Source of the DNA: Gryganskiella cystojenkinii
Lineage: Eukaryota; Mortierellomycota; Mortierellomycetes; Mortierellales; Mortierellaceae
Direction of reading: 5' to 3'
Assembly: GCA_015852425.1 (NCBI GenBank)
Contig: JAAAIG010000157.1
Coordinates: 397 to 56,477 of the forward strand
Length of the DNA stretch: 56,081 bases
Shown: positions 1-17,100 of the stretch, piece after piece
Position numbering within the stretch: the first letter of the stretch is position 1
Layout of the letters: every line of letters starts with the position of its first letter
Translations under genes and position numbers: made by a program
The notes under the pieces: model-generated
Told to the model about the DNA's origin: nothing
Seen by the model: only the letters and a program-made list of their open reading frames with translations
The model's database searches: none

Positions 1-1541
1 TTTTTTTTTATTTTGCCGTTGAAAAGAAAATGCATCGTTGCACAAAAAAGACGCCAAGCGAGATTCGCACACTCACTCACAGCCATCGATCGGCTTGCAG
101 GTGAAATTAATTAATTTACGCTGCCCTTCTGTCAGTCCTCCGTTCTTCCGTCTGTCCTAGCTGTACTCTACGTCCGTCCGTTTGACCTTCGTTCACACCG
201 TTTGTGCTGCTCTCGACTTCCTCATTGAAAATGAGGTTACAAATCGTTGCCCGGCTTCTTTCCGGACTATTGGAGCTGGGTCCCTTCCAGCTAAACGATC
301 TCATCTCCGAGCAGAGTCGGGATGGAACACATGTTGAGAGCACTTTTTCTTAACCAAGGACCGATCTAAATGCAATCAAGTCAAAAAAAAAAAAAAAAAA
401 AAAAAACGGGTCCCCTGCCCATTCCGCTGCCCATTCCACACTTTCCTTCCATTCGATTTCATATCCATGAAAAACAAAAGTCCAAAACAGCAGAAAAAGT
501 AGATCTTCTCCGTGTTTTCGAGCTAAAGAACCAAAATAAAAGCTTTTATTAAAGTCGCTTAATTGCGCCGTCTAGATAATCGACCCTAACTGCCTGCATC
601 TCAGGGACCAGACAAAATGAACTCTTTCGGCTAAACCCTTTTCTCCGTTCGCCCCCCAGGCTCAGTTCAGTTGCACAGTCTCAACTTACACATGGTGCCT
701 TGTCGGTCTGCTTTGACCATGGCTCCACGAGAGGATTATTATTTTGCGTATCGAAAAAAAACTCAGCTCACAATTGCACATGCTAAGTCAATGCGTTTTT
801 TTACAAGGTTATCTACGCTCGGGGATCTTGCTGTCGGGAAGAGAAAGGCAGAAGTTTACGAGTCGGGTGCCATATGACAACGCGCTCAAGTCAAAAAGAG
901 GCATTGAAAGAGGCTCTTCCTTCAATTTCCTTTTTTTTTAAAAAGGCAAACATGGTTTTGTGATCGAGTGAGAGACCATCACACTGCTTTATCGTTCCTT
1001 TTAGAGAATGATAGTTTGTACGTTGGACTCGGGTAAAGTGTCTTCCAACGCCGCTTCTCCTCCCACCCTGTCCATGAAAAGGACGAGGAGAGCGTTTCAT
1101 TTGAATAGTGTCAGCCTTGTGTAGCAAAGGTCTAAGGTCAGTCTTTTTGCCATCATTTGCTTCCTGCGCTGTTTTTATCACATATGTCCTCTTCTTCGGC
1201 CCCCAGGAGATCCATCAATCATCTATTTTCTCCTGGGTTCTTTGGCTATCAATGATGCCACAGAGCTAGGCGTTTATAACGCCTTTTTTTTTTTTGAAGG
1301 GACGACGTTGTTTGAACTTAAGACTTTCTCGTATCGAGTCTCAATGTTGAGAATTTATTTGCATCTCTTAGTGGCCGACGATACCACGTACACCATCCTT
1401 CAGCAGGGTCTAATTGCGGTCATGAATAGGCGTATCTCTACGCGAGTTAGTTCTCACAAAACAACATGAACAACAAACATAGAAAGCGATCCAGCCATGG
1501 AACATTGTACCCGAGACGCTCGTGTACGTTGTTTTTACTTT
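1..1541. other. No gene recognised
   Basis: This stretch lies downstream of the ferritin gene. It holds short homopolymer runs (T at 1-9, A near 382-404, T near 1282-1293). The open frames here are short, overlap one another on both strands and show no recognisable domain. I see no RNA gene. The left edge could contain a terminal piece of a neighbouring gene, but nothing supports it. Confidence 0.5.
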
Positions 1542-2329
1542 TCACTTTACCTGATCGAAAACATAGAGTCCGAGGCCTTCGCCTCCGACACGGTTCAGCT
1601 GCGTGACAAGTTTCGAGATTTCCTCAATCGAATGGACTTGCTCCTTCAGGAACTTTGAACGCAACAAGTTCACACAATGAGCATCGTGATGTTCTTCCGC
1701 CAGAGATTCCATCCTGAGTAAACTCTTGTTCACGTCCTTCTCGAGTTGCAATGCTGATTCTATTAGGGATAACGAAAATAAAAAGAGCAAATAAATGACC
1801 GAGCAATGACATCAGTTTCAAAAAACCTACAACGGTAACGGCTGCCAGTTCAATCCAAAGACATTCTGTTCTCCTTCGAGAGCAACGAAGAATACGTTAC
1901 CGACGGCATTCCTGGCCGATCGCCATTCGGAGCTAGGGGCAGGGATCGTCTGGATGACGACTCTACCACCACGTTGGTTTTGGTAGTCAATCAGGCTCTG
2001 AGCATGCTCGCGTTCCTATTTGAAAACAAGAAGTAAACCGATAATAGTGAGAATTTTGAAGACAAAAAGATATGGGGGCATCATTTCAAGAAAAAGAATC
2101 AAGCTGAGAAAGAGAAAGGCATTCTATATTGCGAAGGAAAAGAGTTGACGTATTTTACCTCTTGAGCCTGCTCCCGAAAGTACTTCTCAAAACCAGGGAG
2201 AGCGACAGAGTCCTCGCCCATGTACGCTGCGATGGCGAGATAGGTATGGGCAGCAATCATCTCCATATTAATCTGTTGATTGATAGCGTCCTCTACCACG
2301 CTCGCAAAGTTTTGTTTGGCCAGTGACAT
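1542..2329 (-). CDS. Ferritin, animal H-type (ferroxidase-competent)
   Basis: Three exons on the minus strand: 2329-2159, 2015-1901 and 1759-1542. They join in frame across GTAAAA/TAG and GTAACG/TAG introns to give 167 aa, the usual ferritin subunit length. Ferritin subunits form a 24-mer cage that oxidises Fe(II) and stores iron as ferric mineral. The H-chain ferroxidase residues are visible by alignment from memory: Glu23, Tyr30, Glu58 and His61 within EEREHA, Glu102 in QLEK, and Gln136 in KEQV. The QNQRGG turn is intact. No signal peptide is seen, so it is probably cytosolic. Ferritin of this type is known from zygomycete-grade fungi and is absent from most Dikarya, which helps place the organism. 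A divergent kinase gene begins about 1.9 kb away. Confidence 0.93.
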
Positions 2330-4237
2330 AGTGGTGAGTATGAGGGTTGCGTGTTTAAAAAGAGCGGAAGGGAGGATAACTGGCTGAAGAGAAGTGAAAA
2401 GTTAATGTTGGGAACTAGAAAAGAGGGAGGGTGTTGTGTGCTATTTATCTGATTCTGTGCCTCGAGGTAAGGAAGACCGAATGAGCAGGGAAACAGTGAT
2501 GCCTAGAATTGAAAGCGCAAAGTCAATTGCGAAATGTGCATGCAAGAAAGGTTGCCCAAAAAGATTTTCTTTCCTCGTGACTCCCTCCACAAAAGGCGTT
2601 TTCTCTCGCTGTCCAGTCGTTTTCCACCTTTTTAGGGCCATCTTGTTTCTACCCTGGGAAAAAAGTCAACAGATGATCTCAGGCGCGGGGAATCCTCAAC
2701 AACAATAACAACAACAGCAACAACAAAGAGATTTGCGTGTCAGTGCAGTCCGTGCTTCCATCTGAAGGGCTCGAGCTCGAAGAGCGCGTTCTCAAAACAA
2801 AAAGAAGAGTGATTCTCTCCTCTCTTTTTGACAAAGTCGAGATCGAACTCGTGGAATTTCTTTCTAATTGGATTGGAGGGACCGATAGATCATCTTCAAC
2901 TACCCTGCTCAAGGTTCCGTACAGGGTTCCGTACAGGGGTGAGTGACGTGAAGTGGACGGCACTAGATAATGATGACAATTGGTCGCCTCCCTGCAAGAA
3001 AGAAGTAAAAAAGAAGTAGACTAGTTCTAGACACTTGAACTATCGGCCGGACCAGACCATGACGAAGGGAAATGAAGGGAGAGGTGGAGGGATGACGAGA
3101 GAGAGATCAAGATTTGTTGCAACGATTCTGATTTCAACGCCCTTATCCTTTGAATTTATTGCGAGATGTCTGTTTTCAGTTGTTCATCCATTTTGACATT
3201 TTAGTGGAGGGGAGCAGTTACGGAGCAGGAACGTCGACACCAAAAAAAAAAAAAAAAAAAGAGGCGGAAAAACAAGGTCCAAGAATAAACGCAGAGGGAG
3301 AGACAGAATGGTCCACAACAAACACCTGTCCTTGATCTCAATCTGATACACACCTGGTCCACTGCACGCTCTTGGAACGAATAGTTCTCTCAACAATGAT
3401 CTCAAGTATTTTTCCATCGCGTCAGATGGGGTCGAAGTGCGGGGACTATTTTTTTAGTGATTATGGACACACGAACAGCACGTTGCAACAATGGTTCGTG
3501 TCTGCAAAAGAGCAATACCTACAGTACGGCCAGCCCCGTCAAATGCACGGGCAACTCAATTGATCCCGTCCACCAAGAATACACGCAGAGAAGCGAGAAG
3601 CTCCCAGTGGAAGAAAGAGCGCGGGAAAAGAGAGCTTTCAAAAAAAAAAAAAAAAATTCATCGATCCCCCCAATTTTGACTCTTTTATTTGTTCCACTTA
3701 AACTCAAAAAGAGACTTATTTTTTCTGTTTCTTTACTTCCATCAACTCTCTCCCTTTGCTGTCTTCATCAAGCTGCCATCTACATTCTGCAATCTACTAC
3801 CTCTATCTATTATCCGACTTGTAGAGATAAACGAGGACCTGTGCAGACTATCCCTTTCCTCCTTCCGACCCTTTTTAAAAGACACTCTGGTACCTCACAT
3901 TTGCATGGCTCATTGTCCAAACAATAACCGCAAGGGATCAGCATTCGAGACCGTTCATGTGAGTGCTTCTTTTTGGACACAATAGAATGCATCTCTGTCT
4001 TTCATGTTGTGGCAAAGAATGAGAGACCGGAAAAACAACAATAACAAGAACGAGGGTGTCCGTGCAAAAGGAATGAACAGGAGAAAGAGAGAGAGAGAAG
4101 GACGGAAACGGAAACATAGAAACTTACATTGTTCTCTATTCCCTTCTGTCCCCCACCACACCCACTCCATCAAAGCCATAGACTCGTCGTCCTCTTGCTC
4201 TTCTCGTCCCACTCTTTCTGTCTTCTCCTATTCGAGC
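2330..4237. other. Intergenic region between divergent ferritin and kinase genes
   Basis: No coding region is supported. The stretch contains A runs near 3242-3260 and 3641-3656 and a perfect tandem 12-mer near 2913. The right part, 4004-4237, is open in the kinase frame but its composition (Lys/Asn/Arg-rich) looks untranslated, so I treat it as leader. Confidence 0.5.
2913..2936. repeat. Perfect tandem 12-bp duplication
   Basis: The 12-mer GGTTCCGTACAG occurs twice head to tail with no spacer. It lies about 580 bp upstream of the ferritin start and 1.3 kb upstream of the kinase start. Nothing links it to a known factor. Confidence 0.8.
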
Positions 4238-8279
<4,042 letters not shown>

Positions 8280-8594
8280 AATAAAAAAAAAGGCAGCCAA
8301 AAACAAACATTTGCATCATGTGTGACTGGTATTATGGTGTTTGCCACCAAAACGCGTCCGTTCAACTCCCAAAAGAGGCCAAACTGTCAATCAAGACTGG
8401 CCCCTCCTTCCTCGGGCGTGTTTGTGTTTTCAAACTACTCGTGCACCACACACACACACACACATACACACCATTCCCTTCCTGTCGCTCCCTTTCCCTT
8501 TTGCTCACTTTTCTCAATCCCACTTTCCATCCCCTTATCTTTTTGATTTCATCCCGTTCTTCACTTCATCCATTTCAATCATCCCCATTCATTC
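8280..8594 (+). other. Intergenic leader with CA repeat and pyrimidine tract
   Basis: Between the kinase stop and the Crb2-like start there is a (CA)n run at 8446-8464, then about 120 bp of C/T-rich sequence leading into the ATG at 8595. Such pyrimidine-rich leaders are common upstream of fungal start codons. Confidence 0.6.
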
Positions 8595-11500
8595 ATGACT
8601 GATCCCCCACCACCTCCTCCATTGAGAGGCAAATCAAAGAGTCCTCCCATCCTTCCTGCCTTTTTGACTCCTCCACCTGCTCAACTCTCGACTTCTTCTA
8701 CTCCTACACCTCCCACCACTCATGAACAACAACAACAAGGTCATTCTCGGAATGTCTCTACGAGCGATATCGGAGTTCTGAAACTCTCTGGTCAAGTCTC
8801 CCAGAACGATGATCGTCTTCCACCGAACACCAGGACAGGGCACAGCTCCCTTGGCACAGGGAGTGAGAGCGGTGCCAGTGGACCCCTGGACCCTCTTATC
8901 TCGCCTTTGCCGTTCCTGGACATTTCGCCCGCAGCAGTTAACAACAGTAAGCCCAATCAGTTATTGCTGATTTTCGATGATTTTTTTTATTTTTTTTTGC
9001 TTTCATCTTTGTTTTCCTTCTACATGATGGAAAGATATGAACAACTGGCAATGGTGCACAGATTTTTGACCGCCCTTTCCCTTCCCGTGCCCTTTTATCA
9101 TTTCCTCATTCTCCTTCAGACACCTCATTCACAAGCCTTGAGACAACCCATCAGGTCCAGACGCAAGTACAAACGCAAACCCAAACGCAAACCCAATTAG
9201 AACAACAACATGATCATCAAAAGCATTACGAACAACACACCAGTTACACACATTTTGCTCCCGACTCCCAATCTGTTGATGTTCTCTCGTACCCAGATCC
9301 CAACTCCCATCCCGACGGCGGCGATGCTGTCGGTGGTAGTAGTGATGGCGGTGCAGGCAGTGCAGTTGTAGTTGCCGCCGAATCCAGCTTTCATACTCAG
9401 TCCGATCACAGCAACACGTCAATCAACATTTCCAGCGATATTAGTACTGGCTCAGCCAACCATTCTGGAGAGTCGACCACAAGCAGCAGCCACAGTGTCC
9501 GGACTCAGACCAGTTCTCAAGCCGGTGGGTCCCTCAACAGTCGATCCTCGGGTTCTGGATCAGGGTCCGGAGGTTCTCAGAATGATTCTCAGCTTTCTGA
9601 CCTGAGTTTCTCTGGGATCGATACTTCGACACCAAGACATACGCCTAACCGAGCCCCTTCTCAGTCGACACCCTCGCCCAGTCGCGCTGCCACTCAATCG
9701 TCGATTCCCTCAGACTCTTCCTTGTCATCTCCACTCTCGCCCTCAGGTCGGTATTCATCGTCGTCGACGCCTCTGCAACGACTCCATCGTTCCCCTCCTG
9801 ATCAACACGGTCATGGCCGCACTGGTGGAAGTAGCGTAGGTGGTTCATCCTCCCAAGATCCGTTCATGAGAGGACCAATTGATCTCCCAGGTCCTACTCC
9901 ACTCCCTACCGAGAGGAGGATGTCACCCATACAAGAGGTTGTCGCTGCTGGCGTCAACGCAGAAGGCGAAGAGGGAGATGAGGAGCGGTCGGCAACCCAA
10001 GATGCTTTAGATCAAATCACGACCCAAGAATTGAAGCAGTTCGATTACGCTGTTGAAGATGACGCTGCTGGCGGCGTTGACGTCAGGGGATCTCAGAAAC
10101 AGACCAAGGACCACAACAACGACGACAAATACGATGTCGATGACGTGGATGATCTAGACAGCCTTACTACCCAGGAAATCCTTGACACCATTGGATCGAC
10201 ACCTCCGGCTTCGGAACTTCTCAGGCTGTCACCCAAGAAAACCGCTGCTCCATCCTCGTCACCGCTTGCGGCGGAGGCCAAGACTGTTTTGGCAGCCGGA
10301 AAAGGTCAAAAAGATGACGAGTTCTATAGCAGCGACGAAGATGATGATATCAGTCGATCGAATGCGACAGGAACCGGCATTGATCTACACATGACACAAG
10401 AGACGGTCAATCTCGAGGATTCTTTCTTGCCACGGTCACATCAGGCATCTTTGGTCATGCCTCCTCCTCCTTCTGCCGGTACCTCGGTTGTCACCTATAC
10501 CTCCAGCACTTCGTCATCTACTTCCTCCACGACTGTCAAGTCCGTAAAGACCACTGCCTCATCAACCACGACCTCTGCCACTGTCAACGCCGCGATGTCG
10601 AGCAGTGGCGCCAAGACAATTGTTGAATCAGGTGCAGCAACTGAGCCGGAACAGACTTCGGCGGAAGCACCAGCGCCGCGACCGAGAACTCCGCCACGTA
10701 ATCGTCGTCAACGTTCGGCGGTAGCTGTGACTGCACCATCTTCTTCCGGAAGAAGTGTTAGTCCCGAGGCAGGCTCACCTTCTTCAGTCTTGACCAACTC
10801 ACCCTCGGAGAGATACAAGCGGCCGCTGAGAGGTGAGTACATTTCGTCAGCATTGATCTCTGGTTCTCAAGAGCACTTGGCTTCTTCTCAACCAAACAGT
10901 CCAGTCCTTGGGCGAGCGGGATCGTCCTCGTCTTTGTCTTCAAATTCTTCCCGACCAAGCTCCTTTCAAGAGAAAATGAAAGCAGCGGCGGAAGAGAGGG
11001 ATGAACCGGTTTCGGAATCAGCTGCGTCGAAAAGGCCCCGCCTTGAAAAGGCGCGAGGGAGTAGTGGTAGCAGTAATAGTCGCAGTAAGCAGCAAACTCG
11101 AGTCGTGTCCTCGCTTCCTGATGAACCATTCTGGGTTGGCACACCCACACTGGAGAAGAGCAAGAGCCAAGAGGAGCAAAACGAAGACGAGAACGTGGAA
11201 GAGAACGAAGAAGTGCCAGAAGAGCACGAGGAGCAAGAGCAGGACGCGCAACAGCAACTCCAGCAGCAACAGAGACGTCGATCTCGCTCTGGATCTCAAG
11301 ATATCTCCTCATTCCCGGATGAGCTCCCTTCCTCCGAATTTGGCTATGATTCCGATGATAATGAGACTACAGAAGGAGGAACAGAAGGGGCCGGAGGCGA
11401 GCATGAAGTGACAGGTCCCTCTACACCCCCACCAGAGTCCCCGGTTGCGACTCAACCCACAACGCCAACCCGTCGATCCGCAAGACTTTCCCATACCTCC

Positions 11501-13755
11501 CCAGCGGCTCCTCGAAAGACATCTCCAAGGCATTCGGCTAGCCAGCAGCGCAAGAAGGGCTCATCTGTTGCCGCCAAAGGTTCATCTTCATCACAGCCGA
11601 GCACCACGCTACGCAGGACACGATCGAGCGTCGTTACGGATCCTCTGCGGGTTTACAAGGCGGACGCCGCAGTCTGGGCCTTATGGAAAAAAAATTATTA
11701 TGCAGGTCGAGTCCTGGGCAAAACCCCACCTGCTAGCAGTTCCAGGAGCCAGACAAGTTCATTGACGCCCACGACCGCGGATCTGTACGACATTCACTTC
11801 TTGGATGATACGGTTTCAGCCTGTGATAGTTCAAACATGCGACCCTTGAAGTTGAAGCTTGGAGCGAACGTGATCGCGATCAAGTCTGAAAGGCATGTTC
11901 AAAAGGCCTCGATTATGGGCGTCCAAGTCTCCTCAACTGCGCTAGAGCAGTCCAGAGTCGATGTGCGTTTCTTAGACGCGACCGAGGCGAACTTGCCTTT
12001 GGCCGAGATTCATCTATCGGAGACGCTGATGGACGAGTGGGACCAAGATATGGATTGGGATGCAGAGGATAGCACACCGCCTGTTACTGAACGCACAGCA
12101 TCTCAGCTTCAGAGGCAGGTCACCAATATCGAACTGCCGACGAGTTCCTCACTGGACGTGGGGAGAACCGGAGGAGCTAGATCAGGAGGACTTTCTAGAC
12201 AATCGAGTTCTTCGACCACGGTCACGTCTCCTTCTGGAACACCTACAAAGGGCAAAAATAACCGGTATGCGAACGCTCAAAGATCCTTCCAGATTCCTTC
12301 TACCCCAAGTCGTCGTTCCAAGGGATCAGCCCAAAGTCTAACCGCAGGGCCCAGCACACCTTCTCGTCGCTTCAACAGAGCAGGTATTTCTTTAATTGCC
12401 CTCATGTTGAAGAATACATTGACTTGGCTTTGCTTTTAAATGTTGCAATAGCGATTTTCTCGGATCTTTTGGGAACCGAAAAGCTGAACTCTTTTATATA
12501 TATCTCATTCTCATGCATCTTCTTTGCTCGTTTCTCATTTTAGAGTTATTCAAGGGGTTGAAGTTTGTGTTGACTTTGACCGAAGAAAAGAGTGGCAGCA
12601 AAGATCTTGGTAAGACGCGATTGCCAAAAATGTGAAGCGAGACTTACCGTTTGTTCTACAAGATCGTAAATGTCTCTCGGTTTTATAATGATTGTTCTCT
12701 CACATTTTTTAAAAAAAACATCGTTATCATTAGAGGACAGGATTGCAGCAAGGATAAAGGAAGGAGGAGGAATCATCCTGGACGACTTTAACTCAGTCCT
12801 GCCCATAAGCTGCGGGGGTGGTGGCGCGAGTAGTGTGAATGTGATCCTGATTGCGCCCAAGGAACTGAGAACACCTAAGTATATCACGGCATTGGCGTTG
12901 AATGTCGCACGGCTATCGCATCATTGGATTGAGCATAGTATGGAAAGGGTAAGTTTTTTTTTGTTGTTGTTGTTGTGGACCTGAGCGACTGGCCTTCTTA
13001 TTGACTGCTATTCTTTTTTGTTATCTCCACGACATATATAGAAAGAATTGTTGCCTCATCAATCCTACCATTTATCAAGTGGTTTCTCCTATGAACTGGA
13101 TGCAGTCATATCAAGTACTCCCAGCTCTGAAAATGGCCTCTTTGAGACACTGGTCATCGGTCTCTGTGGAGGGAACAGATTCAGGGTAAACAAAGCGAGC
13201 AAGAGTTGGCTTGTAAATGACCACATTTTTATTTTCTTTCTTCGCTATCTCACCTCCATCCACAGTGTTATTCCTTCTATGATTCGTTGTCGTTTGTCAA
13301 TTCACGCGTCATCCTTTCTGTCGCTCCTTTTTTCTTGTTCTGTGGTCTCACACAAACTCTTCTATTTTCTTCCATATTTCTTTTAGAAAACATGGACGAG
13401 TGCTTTGACTGCAGCAGGAGCGATCGTTCAGCAGGTCACGCCCAAATCGGGTCCTCTGGATTGCAGTTACATTGTGTTTTTCAATCAAGAGTTCTATGAC
13501 CAATACGTGGCCAAGAATAATCCGGTTCCGACTCTAGGGGATGAATGGTTGATCCAGTCCTTGATCAATCAGCGTATTGTCTCAATCCACGGATATCCCA
13601 AGTATCTGAATTTGGTGAGAGACGATCACAGCAATCAACACCAACAATATCAGTCACCCGGTCACCATCCTCCGGGATCCGGTAGCGGCGGCAGCAGCCA
13701 TGGAGGTTCGAGCAGCCATCGCCATTCTCAGGATCAAGCTAGTCAACGCTCTTGA
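8595..13755 (+). CDS. Crb2/Rad9/53BP1-like DNA-damage checkpoint mediator
   Basis: Six exons: 8595-8946, 9120-12383, 12544-12609, 12734-12948, 13042-13185 and 13387-13755, giving 1469 aa. Family members bind damaged chromatin through a tandem Tudor (histone H4 methyl-lysine) and C-terminal BRCT pair, and relay ATM/ATR signals to effector kinases. The long N-terminus is Ser/Thr-rich with many SQ and TQ sites, including TTQE repeats around 10019-10180 and a Thr-Gln run at residues 129-143. A tandem-Tudor-like region lies at about 960-1110 (AVWALWKKNYYAGRV and YDIHFLDDT, then a second unit with VDVRFLDA). Two BRCT repeats occupy about 1207-1430, the second containing GDEWLIQS. The C-tail is Gly/Ser/His-rich. 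All exon joins keep frame. An in-frame GTGAGT at 10836 could mark an unused or alternative intron. Confidence 0.9.
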
Positions 13756-14123
13756 GAACGGTGACTTATTATCGTTCGTTCGACCGTTCGGTTGTTGAAT
13801 CACTAATTCAGCAGAAACCAACAGAGAAATTTCATAGCATCGTTCGATTCTTTTAAAGGAATGGCAAAAGGGATCATGTTTTCTTATCTTTCCCACACGA
13901 TGAGGAAAACGATACCCACTTTCTTTTCAATTTTTCCCCCCCTTCCCTTTTCCTTCTGAACAATAAAAACAACTCAGCATTATTGACACGATAATGTCTG
14001 GTCATTACTTCAAAGCTTGAATAGGTATTTTGAGTTGTAATTTCGTTTTGACAGTATTTGAGAAATAGATTACGAGAGAAAGGGGGGTTTTTTTTGGATG
14101 GGTACAAGAGAGCTTCTCGGAAT
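13756..14123. other. Convergent 3' region
   Basis: This 368-bp gap lies between the stops of the Crb2-like gene (+) and the ABC transporter gene (-). It is A/T-rich, includes AATAAA-like sequence near 13959-13966, and shows no gene. Confidence 0.6.
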
Positions 14124-17100
14124 TTAACGACGTTCGTTGACACGGAATTGGAGCCACAGGAACGCGACAAAGAAGAAGACACCGGCCATAATGCCCAGGT
14201 TCTGAACATCCTTCCAGTAAGCGCCCGAGTTGAATCCAAACGTCGACAAGATCACAGCACCGGGGACATCGATCTCGAGACCATATTCCTTCTGGATCAG
14301 CTGCAAGAACGTAATCTCGTTCACCAACAACGCCTCGAACGCAAAGTTGAAGAAGGACAACTTTTGGAGCCAGGACAACTTCTCGGGGATGGATTCTAAA
14401 AATTACATATAAATTCAAACAATAAAAAAAAAAAAAAAAAAAAAAGAGTAAGAGAGTGAGAACGTATTCTCATCGAGTTGCCACTTCAAGTAAAAAAAAA
14501 AAGGGCTAGATTTCGCCCCAGCACAATGCAAGAGCACATCAAAGTTCTTACCCTTGTTTAAGAGAAGACCTCCAAACAACATGGAGAAGAGCATGATCAA
14601 ACTGCTCATCAGGTTGGCAACACCAACTTCCTCAAAGATGATTCCAATCATCAGACAGACACCCGAGGCCGTAAAGTTGAACAGGACGAGAACCAAAAAG
14701 AATCGTCCAAACTCTGTCCAGCCCTCGACCAACCCGACCATGTTGTAAATGATCAAACCCATCAACATTGGGGGGATCACACGCAAGGGGACGATATCGA
14801 ACAGAACCTTGGACAAGAAATACGTCAGAGGCGAGTAGTAACCGTTGGCACGCTCTCGGACAAAAAGGATACGCTCATGCGCAAATGAGGGCAAAATCGA
14901 CAGACAAGAAAATCCAAAGAGGGCGCACATGAAAAAGAAGACTCCCATCCGGTTCTGGAATCCCGGAATGTCGTTCGTGACCTTGTAAAAGAGTGCGCCA
15001 CAGAGTAAACCCAAAAAGATCGACATGCAGTAATGCGAGAGCATCAACATGGGATCGCGGTAAATATTCTTCAACGTCCGGTCGGCCAAAATCCTGAACT
15101 GACTCCACCAAGAAGCTCGTCTGTAGGTCGAGACTGTCTTGCCATTGTTGCTCACGTTACTGTAGATCGATCCAGGCGCCAAGGCCGAATCACCTCCCTC
15201 GGTGGCACCGCCGGTACGACTTCCTTGGACGGCAAAGTCGATTTGTTGTTCCACATCCAGCAGAATATGACTTTGCTTGAATCCGTCCACGAGTGACCGC
15301 AAGTGAGCATTCGCCACATGGATATCATCACCGGATGACGCGTGCACGGTCGATCCTGAAGATACGGGGTCGATGCCGATGGTTGTATCTCCAGCCTGGT
15401 TGGTTCTTGAAGTCGAGGCCTCCAATCCGTTGGTCCTTGGACGTTCTTGTTCACGCGAGGCCAACTCACTCTGCCACTGAAGGGTATCGTCCATAATACT
15501 GGGGGCACGGGTAAAAGCTGGGGTGTCGCCATTCGTGCCAGCAGGTTGGCTATGATCACCAAAAAGTCGTTCCTCCTGTTCCTCCTGAACGGCATGTGAG
15601 GGTTCCAGTCCACTTTCCTCTCCGTTCCGAGTACGACCAGAATGCTTAGAGCCCTTTCCGTTATACATGGTCAGATCCAACATGTAATCCGCCATGTTGT
15701 AGCCCTCGGGGCAGGGATGACCCAAACTCCTCAGGTGACCGTTCAAATGCCGGGTCTCTCCAGAATAGACAAGATCGCCCTTGGCCATCAAGACGAGCTG
15801 ATCAAAAAGTGCAAAGATGTTACTCCGGGGTTGATGAATTGTGCAGACGACTGTGCGATTGTAGTTTCGGGCGAGCGTGACAAGACATTCGACGACGTTG
15901 TAGGCGTTATATGAATCCAATCCCGAGGTCGGTTCGTCCAAGAACAGGATGGAGGGCGAAGTCACCAGTTCACAGGCGATCGAGACTCTGCGCTTTTCGC
16001 CTCCAGAGATGGACCGTTGACCACTAGCGCCAATCCTCATATCCTTGATCGCCAAAATACCCAACTCGGACATGGTCTCCATGACTCGGAATCGTTTTGC
16101 GTCAAAGGACATGTCACGGGGCAAACGGAGGAGAGCAGAGTACAGAATAGTCTCGTAGACAGTCAGCGTGGGCATTAACGTGTCTTCCTGATCCACATAT
16201 CTACCCGCAAGCAAAAGACACACAAATGGTTTAGTCAAGTGGTATCTTCTTGTGACCAAAACTTCACATACAAGATCGTCGATCAAGCGTTTCACGACTT
16301 ACCCAACAACACGCTTGTATTCATGATGCAAGACTGTCCTTCCGTTGACATAGATATGACCATGCACTGTTCCGGTCTTGTTGCGTCTGGCGAGAATATC
16401 CAGCAAGCTGGTCTTTCCTGCACCACTGGCACCCATGATCGCCATAACCTGACCCGGTTTGACCAGACCGCTGACCTGCTTGAGGACCTCTTTGCCTCCG
16501 ACCGTGTAGCCCATGTCCTTGAACATCAACGTCGCAGGGATATGTTCTGCCATCAGTTTCGCAGCCTCATCGTCCGGAAGAGAGATATAACCATCGCCAG
16601 AGTTGCCAGACTTCTTGGCCAAGTACCAGACAGCGAGGCCAAGACCAATGAGGAACAAGAAGACGCCGACGATTGACAGGATGATGGCCAAAGTGTAGTC
16701 GGGTCGTGGGGGTCGTTTGAATCCTGGAACCTGGGTATAGTGCATGCACTCGCCACTGTGGCAGTTCAAGTAAATTGCTGGATCACCAAACATGGTCATG
16801 ATCAACTCGTTCATAGCCGGTTCTATTTAAAAAAAAGGGGGGAGAGTTGAGTCGTCTACCTTTTTCATTCTTGGTAATGATCGTCATCATCATCCAATCC
16901 CAAACGCTTGGGTAATTACCTTCAAAGACACACTTTTTGTCATCAGTGCAGACAAATTCGGCTGGTCCACGAATCTCCTCATCCAAGAAATCATCAATAT
17001 CTAACAAATGTCCGGCCAAAAAAAAAAAAACAAAGTAATCAATTTTCGTCAGTTTCGTTTCCTCCGCGAATTGAAACCACGCGTATTTTGAGATATCGTC

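Noticed and set aside
4004..4237. N-terminal extension of the kinase
   Set aside because: Open in frame, but Lys/Asn/Arg composition and position look like leader; the ATG at 4238 was preferred.
10836..10841. GTGAGT donor-like site in the large Crb2-like exon
   Set aside because: The frame stays open through it and no acceptor is needed to keep the protein intact.
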